From Gymnorhina tibicen (Eukaryota > Chordata > Aves > Passeriformes > Artamidae), in NCBI GenBank assembly GCA_013399875.1, contig VXAZ01018984.1, forward strand, positions 632,902 to 696,901: 64,000 bases of DNA, read 5' to 3'. Position 1 is the first letter of the stretch. Each line of letters begins with the position of its first letter. The notes below the pieces were generated by a model that was not told where the DNA came from, ran no database searches, and saw nothing but the letters and a program-made list of their open reading frames with translations. The translations under genes were made by a program, and so were the position numbers. Positions 52,401 through 61,400 of this stretch are shown here, one piece after another.

Positions 52401-55400
52401 TCAGCACAGTACCCTTACAGAGAATGTGTTTGGAACCGATGTGTGGTTCTTCATGGCCAGGTAAACAGTCATGTATATGAATGATTTTAATCTCTTCATA
52501 AACTTTGATTTATTAATGCTTGTTTTTAATCTACAAGTCGATTTGAGTACAAAACATATTGTTTTTTCTGTATTTCAGGTCTGGCTTCATGCACCCTATG
52601 AGCTTCATCTGTCATTATTTGAGCACTTCATTGAACTCCTCACTGAGTCGAGGTATGAGCTGATGCAAGCCTAGTAATAGGATTTATTGGATTAGGTGGC
52701 ATTTAGAGGATACTCCAGTTTTAAAAGGCCATGTCCTTTCTTTTCTTCTTCCAGCGAAGCAGCAAAGAATGCAAAGTTAATGAGGGAATTCCAGCTCATC
52801 CCAAGACTGCTGTTGACTCTTCGAGACATGTCCCTGTCCCAGCCCACTATCACTGCCATTAGCAATGTGCTGAGCTTTCTGCTTCAGGGCTTCCCCAGCA
52901 GCTATGACTTACTCAGGTAGCCCACACCTGGATAATTGTGTCTTTCTTTGTTCTGTTACCTTGGTCAAAAGTACTTCATGGTCATACTGCTAAGGAGTGT
53001 GTAACATGGAATGCTCATGTACTGATTTTTTTTCCTCTGTGAACTAGATTGAACGAGACAGAGGCAGTATGTCAAAGCCTTGATTTGCATATTATTTTCA
53101 ATTTACATCTGACCAAGCATGGTTGAATGATCAAACTGGCTTAATACAGGTGAAGAGTGAAGGTGCACCTGAAGAGGTGCAGCCCCTCTTTTCATGTAAA
53201 GCACTGAGCACTCCTCCTGGATACCATTTTATATTATCTGAGATGGGCTAAAAAGAAACCTCTGGTTAAAATGCAGTTTTGATTACTATCTTGAATGCAA
53301 GGTTTAGTTCCAGATTTTTTCTTAATCATCACTGTATAAAAAGATATTTAAGATTGTCAGATATAGTACAACTAATTCTGACTGATGAAAATTGCACTAG
53401 TTACTGCAATTCATATATACAGGAGTATTTGAAATGTTTTAAAAATAGTTTAACTCCTTGATAACTTGATTCTTTTCATCTCTCATTTCATTATAATGGA
53501 AATGGATAAAATATTGCAGGGCTTGGGAGCTTTTTGCATATGAGTGGTGATGTTTTCAGCCTTTTAAGTACAATTAAAAGTATCAGAAGCCTCAACCTGA
53601 GCATCTTGCCTGTCTTTGTTTTAATTATAAAGGACAAAGAAGTGATTCAAGAATGAAACTATTGATTTTATGCTTAAATGATTACAGAATAGATTGTAGA
53701 ATGCCTATCTTGAGTGTTCCTTGTTCTCCTTCCCGGAAGTAAAAAATGAAAAACGTTGCATAACTTGGGAAAAGTTGCACTAGCTAGGGATCATTTCAGG
53801 TTAGCTGCAGAGGAAGGAGGAATATATTGCATCTCCTTTCTGGAGTGGTACACCAGCATCTTGTCATGGAAAACCATGACCCTGTGTTACATAACCCCAA
53901 GCTATAGGCATAAATGTTACTCCAGAGTTGAGTAACCACTGTTTTGTTCTAATAATTGTTCAGCTGTAAGGTGTTGAGAATAATGTTTTGTTCTTCTTTA
54001 ACTTGAGGTATTCCTTTTACTCAGTGGTATCTCCCGGTTCCCTTTCCTGAATCCCTAGCATTTTCAGTGTCCCTTACCCACAGAATCGTCTGCAAAGATT
54101 CCAGTAATTACTGCAAGTTAATTTGTGTTTTGGCTAGTAACTTTAAATGAAGACCATTTTCATCAATATTCAAATGTGAGAAAGCTGATACTTTTGGGTA
54201 TCTCCGTGTCACTAGTGTCATGGTTTTATTTTTAAGGTGAATTATTGATAGATGAGAGTGCATCTGTCATATCAATGAGTGATGTTTTCTCTTTACACAT
54301 CAAGGTTTGGACAGTTCATCTCTTCCACTTTACCTACGTTTGCAGTCTGTGAGAAGTTTGTGGTCATGGAAATAAACAATGAAGAAAAGCTTGACAGTGG
54401 TAAGTGTTAACAGTGTGTAGAAGCAGTAGAATAAAAATACTTTGTGGTCTCTTATGTGCTTGGATACATAAAATGTAGAAATAGTGTAATTACCAGTGTT
54501 TCAATTTTGTTATAACCTTGCTGCCAGTTAGTGGTGCAGCTTTAGTTTTCAGTACTGAGTGCAAAGCAGAGCAAAACACTTCTTTTTTTTTTTGTTTCCT
54601 TCATTTAACACTGTTGTTGTGTTCTCTTTCCTCCACTTGCTCCTTCCAATCAGCTGTGCATCTCTGCTTCTTTGTGGGAAAAGGGAAAAAAAAGACAAAA
54701 AACTGGTTACTAGGTGCATCTTTCCTCCAGGTGTGGAGGAAGTGAAAGAATTAACTAAGACAGCCTAGTAACTTTTTTTAGGCAAAAAAAGAAATGATAC
54801 TGTCCTTCAATAATTCTTAGATTGAATTGTTTTGAGACCATTTCTACCCTTATTTACCTTGTGCAATTGCATTTTCTATCAGTCTTCCTGAACAGAAATG
54901 TTATAGTCCCACAGTGGATGTCAGCCAAGTAACTAGAAGGAGTAGCCAAAGAACCTGTCTTTCTGCATCTCTCGGGAATATACAGGTGCAGAGGGACAAG
55001 TGAGAGAGAAGTTTCTGTTTTACCGTTAGTTATATTGGTCTGATGTCACAAAACACAAGGTTTGGGCAGTCTGCACATTCTGGAGAGGGACTTTTCACAA
55101 GAGCATGTAGTGATAGGATAAGGGGCAGTGGCTTCAAACTGAGAGTTGTTTTAGATTGGATATATGGAAGAAATTCCTTACTGTGAGGGTGGTGAGGCAG
55201 TGGATCAGGCTGCTCAGAGAAGCTGTGGATGCCCCATCCCTGGAAGTGTTCAAGGCCACTTTGGATGGAGCTCTGAGCTACTGGACGAAGTCCAATGGAA
55301 TGTGTCCCTGCCCATGGCAGGGGGGTAGGAACTCAATGATCTTTAAGGTCCCTTCCAACCCAAACCATTCCATGGTCCAGTGGGATTCGTCATTATCTTC

Positions 55401-58400
55401 CTGTGCCTCACCCGTTCCTTCTGAATATGTTTTCTTTTTGTGGTCTCAAAGATGATTAAATTTGAGCTTTCAAGTGAAAAAGAGGATTATGGGTTTTGGA
55501 GAGATCCAGATTGGTGTTCTCACTGCAGGCCATCGTTTGTTTTGTTTTGTTTTTTTACCAGGCTAACCATGGCCTGAGCTGTATTTTGGCTATGTGGGGG
55601 ACTTGGGGAGGAATTCATGGTGTGGCAGAAATGGAAAGAGAAGCTTTTGAGGCAAAGGGCATGAGGTTTTTAGGCTACTGGTGTTCACCAATTGTGCTGT
55701 ATTTCTACTATAGAAGATCATTTTTTTCTGTATCTTGTGCACAAAACCTTGGCCCAGAAATTATCCATTTATCTGTCTTCATTTTTGCATATGTTTCCTC
55801 AAGCTGTGCTGCTTTTTTTTTTTAAATAATGTAAAAGTAGGGTCCTCCTTGGACAGCATAATGTATAAGAAGAGGGATTTGCAAAATAACTGTAAGGTTA
55901 GTCCTGAGCTGCATGGATTGGCTTGGTTGCAGTAAATGTGTTTTTCAACTGATGATGAACTTGGCGATCTCTTGAAAGAAAAGGAAACTAATTTTTCTCT
56001 CCATTTCTTAGATTTGGAGGGATTTGAGAAATATCAGGGTTTTTTTCTTACAATTTCCATGTGCCCCCAACCACTCATTTTTCAAAATGCGAAATGCGTA
56101 TTTAATTGCCGTGTTTCACAGATTTGAAAGAAGGGAGGGATGGGAAGGAATGGTTTTTGATTGTCTTTGTGTCTCTACCTGCCAGACAATGACCACCTCA
56201 GGTGAGATTATTGTCTGAGAAGCTAGGATTCTCTTTTACCTGTTCTTCAAGCTGCCCTAAGTCTGTGTGACAGTGATAAGGGGGCACCAGACGTTTCTCA
56301 GCACCGTGTAACAGGCTGCTTGCACTTTAGCACAGCTTCCTTGCAGCCTGAGTGGGATCAGGTTGTATTTGCTTATGTATGGCATTTATGGATATCCTTT
56401 AAAATGCCCAAGTTCCAAAATCCTAATTTTGCCTTTTTTTGTTTGGTTGGACTTTTTCAATATTTAGGAACAGAGGATGATTTTGGAGGACTTGTTTCAG
56501 CTAATCTCATTCTACTACGGAACAGGCTTTTAGATATCCTTCTGAAACTTCTATATACATCTAAAGAAAAGACAACTGTTAATTTGCAGTAAGTACAAAA
56601 AAACCCTTGAGGCAGAGAAAGGATGTAATTTTTTATTTCAAGGGGAAGAATTATACAACCTCCATTCAGTTCACTAGTTGAATTGCATCATTTTATAGGA
56701 ACTGTTGAATGATTTATGCACATGTCACTGAATTACTTTCAGGTATGCTAGTAGAAATGGGATACAAGATTAATTTTGTTGTTTTCTCTTAACTTCATGC
56801 ATGGCTATAGAAGAAACAAAATCTGTCAAAGAGAAAACTTTAGTTTTTAGAAAAGTGGAATAGTCAGCTTCTCATTTGGTTGAGATCCAAAGGCTTCAGT
56901 AGGGGTTATCATTAAGATCACTGACCCTAGAATGCCCCTTAAAATTGCAAAAAAACCTTTCAAATATTCCCAAGTAACTCTTCCCTTAATAAAAACAAAG
57001 AAAGAAACAACCTTCCTTCATTTTTTTAATACCAGTTTATTAAGATGCCTTGTGAAAACTTCTTGTTCAACAAGAAGATTTCAGTTCAGAATTCCATATT
57101 TGTTACGAAAAGCAGCAACTGGAGAAATCTCATGCAATGGAATTAGTCCCAGGAGCTGTATTTAGTCCTTCCTTTCTTCTAAAGAAATGCACATTACCTG
57201 TTTCATTTAACAAGAGTTGATAAGTGATATTTCTTGTTTGTAGCAAACTTAACTAAGAATTTGCTCTTAAAGTTTGCCCTGCAGTGGAGGACATTGGTTT
57301 TTGCTGTCTGGTAGGAAACTAAAAGCTGTAAAATGTGACTTTTCTTTTTTTTCCCCTCTCTTTACTTAGGGCTTGCGAAGAACTGGTCAAGACACTGGGA
57401 TTTGATTGGATTATGATGTTTATGGAAGAACATCTGCATTCCACCACAGTCACGGCAGCCATGCGAATTCTTGTGGTCCTGTTGAGTAATCAGTCCATCC
57501 TTATCAAGTTTAAGGAGGGTCTCAGTGGCGGAGGCTGGCTGGATCAGACGGACTCTGTCCTGACCAATAAGATTGGTACTGTGCTAGGTAGGCATCTCAG
57601 CCCCTCAGGACTCAGGGATTGCTGGGAACTCCTGTGCTGGTGTGTTGAGCTGTGGGTTATTGTGTGGATGCTGTCTGGCAGAGGCCTTTCTGTTACTCTT
57701 GTCTGTGCTGCCATCAGATGCTTCTGCACCTCATTTTTCTTACAAGCAAGAGTTAAAATTTCCTAGGCAAAAGGGAGTGGTTTTACAAAGCTGCCCTTAG
57801 CTGCCATGACACACGTGTCATTGTAGTTCAGTTTTGGCTCATCTGCATGAAGCCTACGTAGCTAATTGTGCTTTTCTCTTACCATCATGGTAAGGTTAAG
57901 TGTGTCCTGTGGGCAGGCACAGCTGAGCTAGATGCAAAGGTAGCATAGAGCAGCACCTTATGCACACAGCTAATAAACACTCGGTAAAATTACTTGTTTG
58001 TTTACTTTTAATAGTTAGAGCATTGTGCAGTGTTGTATCTGAGCTGCTTTGCCTAGTGAGTTCTGTGTCCATCAGATTTACCAGTTTGGATTTTTGATAT
58101 CTTGGAAATTTCTGTGTTCATGGTATCATCTCAGCATTTCTTTTCCTTTCCCTCTCCTGCATTCTTCTGTACACAAACATGCTTTCTAGTAAAGGCTTTT
58201 TTTTTCAGGTTCTTAAAGCCTCAGTTATCCAGGTTATCAGACCTCAGTTACCCTTTGTGACCTAGAATTGTGTATAAGGCTTTAGGGCTACAGGACCCAT
58301 TTTGAGCATCTCTGAGCTGTCTGAAATGTATCTCCAAATGTTCGAAATAACATTTGTCAATTCTTTGTAGACAGGTGTAGTGGCAATTTCCCACAGACCT

Positions 58401-61400
58401 GGTTTTTTTTCCCATCAAAATAAAATAGTGCTTTTCAGATGAATGTCTATTCAGGCCCTGGTGCAAACTCACTGGCATTAAATGAGGGTCTTTCATGAGC
58501 CTCGGTAGCCTTTAGATCAGAGCAGTGGTATCAGAAGTACTTTCAACTTCATTGTTGTTCCTAAAATAACTGTTCAAGGAGCCACCTGTCTGTGTTGCAG
58601 CAGTACATGATCTGTTACTGCACTAAAAGTTTTTCTGAATTGGTTTACTATAAGGAAGTAATTGAAGTGTTGTTGAAGTGATCTTCGTCCAGGAAGAGGG
58701 CTCTTCCTGAAATGAAAATACAAAAGTATAAAAAATATTTCTGCTTTGTATTTTTGATAGATTTCAAATATGGTATCTTGTTATTTTTTCCATAAATAAA
58801 ACTCTCTATTATGTCTGTTTACTGTTTCCCACAATATATCCCTCAGGATACTCAGCTAGGAGCATAGGATGGTTCTTTGCATTGCTAATGAATTAGGAGG
58901 ATTAAAGAAAACAGTTTCTCAGAAGCTGTAAATCACATGCAAATATTTATTGTTAAAATACAAAGCATCTGTTGTTCGTCTCATTTTGATTAAGGTTCTG
59001 TATTTTATTTAAGAATCAATTTTGCACATGCATTTCCCATGCATAGTTGTGCCTTAAAAACTTGAAAACCATTGGCATTTTAGGGAATAGACTATTGTTT
59101 ATGTAGTATGTACTTTAAATGTCCAGCAGCATAAACGTTTTCTTCAGTCACAAAATCTTTCTAAGTAAGATTTTGATTTGCAATCACATTTGAAAGCATT
59201 TTTAGAGTTTCCCTATTTTTCTTATTATAGTATCACTTTAATTGAATCCAAGCTAGACTGTGTTGAAACAGATATTTTTAAACTTCAGTCTCATAAACTG
59301 ATAGTAACAGATTATCTAATTTTTGTACCCTGTGTTTTTTAATAAATCATAACACACTGGCTCCAAGATTTCTCATGAAACCAAATATGATGCATTTTTG
59401 TTGATGGTTACTGATGGAATTTCCACAACTGTGTAGCACAGATTTCATTAGTCTCATTCCTGATAGATGTTTTCTGTTTAAAAAGTCAGTTTCTGGTGGA
59501 AAGTGTATCTGTATTTGAGCCTCAGAAAAACCACCTGACCTCTGGCAGTGTCAGAAGAATGGCTCTCAGTGCTGATGTGGAGACTGAACTGTCTTCCTGC
59601 CTCTTTGCTTGAAAAGAAGTGCTTCTGCCATCCAGGTGTATTTTTTTTTTTTTCCTTTAAGTAGAAGTTGAAATACCTGGGTAGAAGCAGAGTCACAAAA
59701 GGTGGTTCTGGCAGCACTTAAAAAAAATAAGACTGTTTAATGCTTACTACCATCTGATTAATCGTTAACAAAATACCTGAAATAAGATGCCCCCGAGACA
59801 TCTCTGGATACAAATTAGCTGCCAATAGAATTAAATGGACAGTGGGTTGCTGCTTAATAATATAAATCTGTAACTGAGGTTAAGGTGATGTTTTGCTCTC
59901 AGCCACCAAAATATGTATTTTCAGAAGCCTGGGTGTTTTAAAAGTCAGAAATTGTGGTCACAGCCCGAAAATGGATCTGTGTGTGTAAGCAGTAGTATTA
60001 AGCAGTCTGTATGGAACAGTGTCATCTATGTGCTTCTGGAAAGCAGTAATTTCCTTTGGTTTTTAATTGTTTTAAAAAATAAGATATCTGAAGCAGAATG
60101 GTATCATGTGTGTGATAGTCTGTATGCACACATTCATTTTTTACAGCATTAATTTCTGAGGAGGTACCCTTTTAATCTCACCAGGTGAGCAAGAAGGATC
60201 CTCATAGGTAATTCCCTGTTAACGTTGTTGGCTTTGTGTCTTGTTTCCCATGTAGGGTTCAATGTCGGCCGGAGTGCTGGTGGCAGATCGACGTTGCGGG
60301 AGATTAACCGGGATGCTTGTCACTTCCCAGGCTTCCCGGTTCTGCAGTCCCTTCTCCCAAAGCACACTAATGTGCCTGCACTCTATTTCCTCCTCATGGC
60401 CCTTTTCCTGCAGCAGCCAGTCACTGAACTGCCTGAAAACCTGCAGGTCAGTGCACCTGTCATCAGCAGCCAGTGTAATCAGGGTGCCAAGGTAGGGATT
60501 GTCCAGTAAGATGTGAATGCAATTCTGTCTGTCATGAAAGAAAATAATGGATTAACCGGGTCTTCTCCTTCTTCTCTGCAGCTGACTCACAGTCATGTTG
60601 TGGTGTTTAGTTCTGAGCTCTGTGGGGTGGGAGTATTTGGAAGCCAGCCTGCTGTGGCTTAGCTGTCACTGGTGTCACTCTGGTTCATTTAAGCCATCCT
60701 GCTATGGCTTAGCTGTCACTGGTGTCACTCTGGTCCATTTTGGGGTCAAATGAGAAGCAGATGCCTAGTTCAAGCTGCCATGCTGTGTGCATTGAAGGGA
60801 ACATGATCTTTTGCTTGCTTGCTTTGGTGTGAGGTGGGGTTTTTGTGGGTTTTTGTTTTCAGGAGTGGGCAGTTGCTGTGTTAAAGAGAGTTCACGGGTT
60901 ACAGGCAAAACAAGGTTGTTTTTATTTCAGAAAGTCTCTGTGGTGTTGTAGGGAGGCAACTCAGTTGTTGCTGAAAAATGTTGGTTCTTATTCTGAACAG
61001 GTTATTTGGGGCTTTTTTGAAGTAAGTGAGTAGATATTATATGACCTATAGGAAACCCCAGGGTAGTGCTTTATGAAGAAAACACTCCAGATAGACAAGG
61101 TGCCTGTTTAGAATGTGTGCAGTACTAACACTGATTTATCAGTGAGAACTGAAAAATAAAACTTTCAAACCAGAAGGTGTTCTGCCTCAAGAGGAATACG
61201 TGACAGCACATTCAGCACTGTGCTGCCATGAGGTAGAGGCATGAAACTCACTCCTTTGCCTACAACATTGAAGTATGACACTGTTAAACTGAAACTAAAT
61301 TTGACTACTAAGTAGCACTCTTAATGCTAGAGGTGGACACTTGGTCCCTTTTTATTTTTAATTGATTTAATTATTTAGACTTGCTGGAAAATACAACTTG

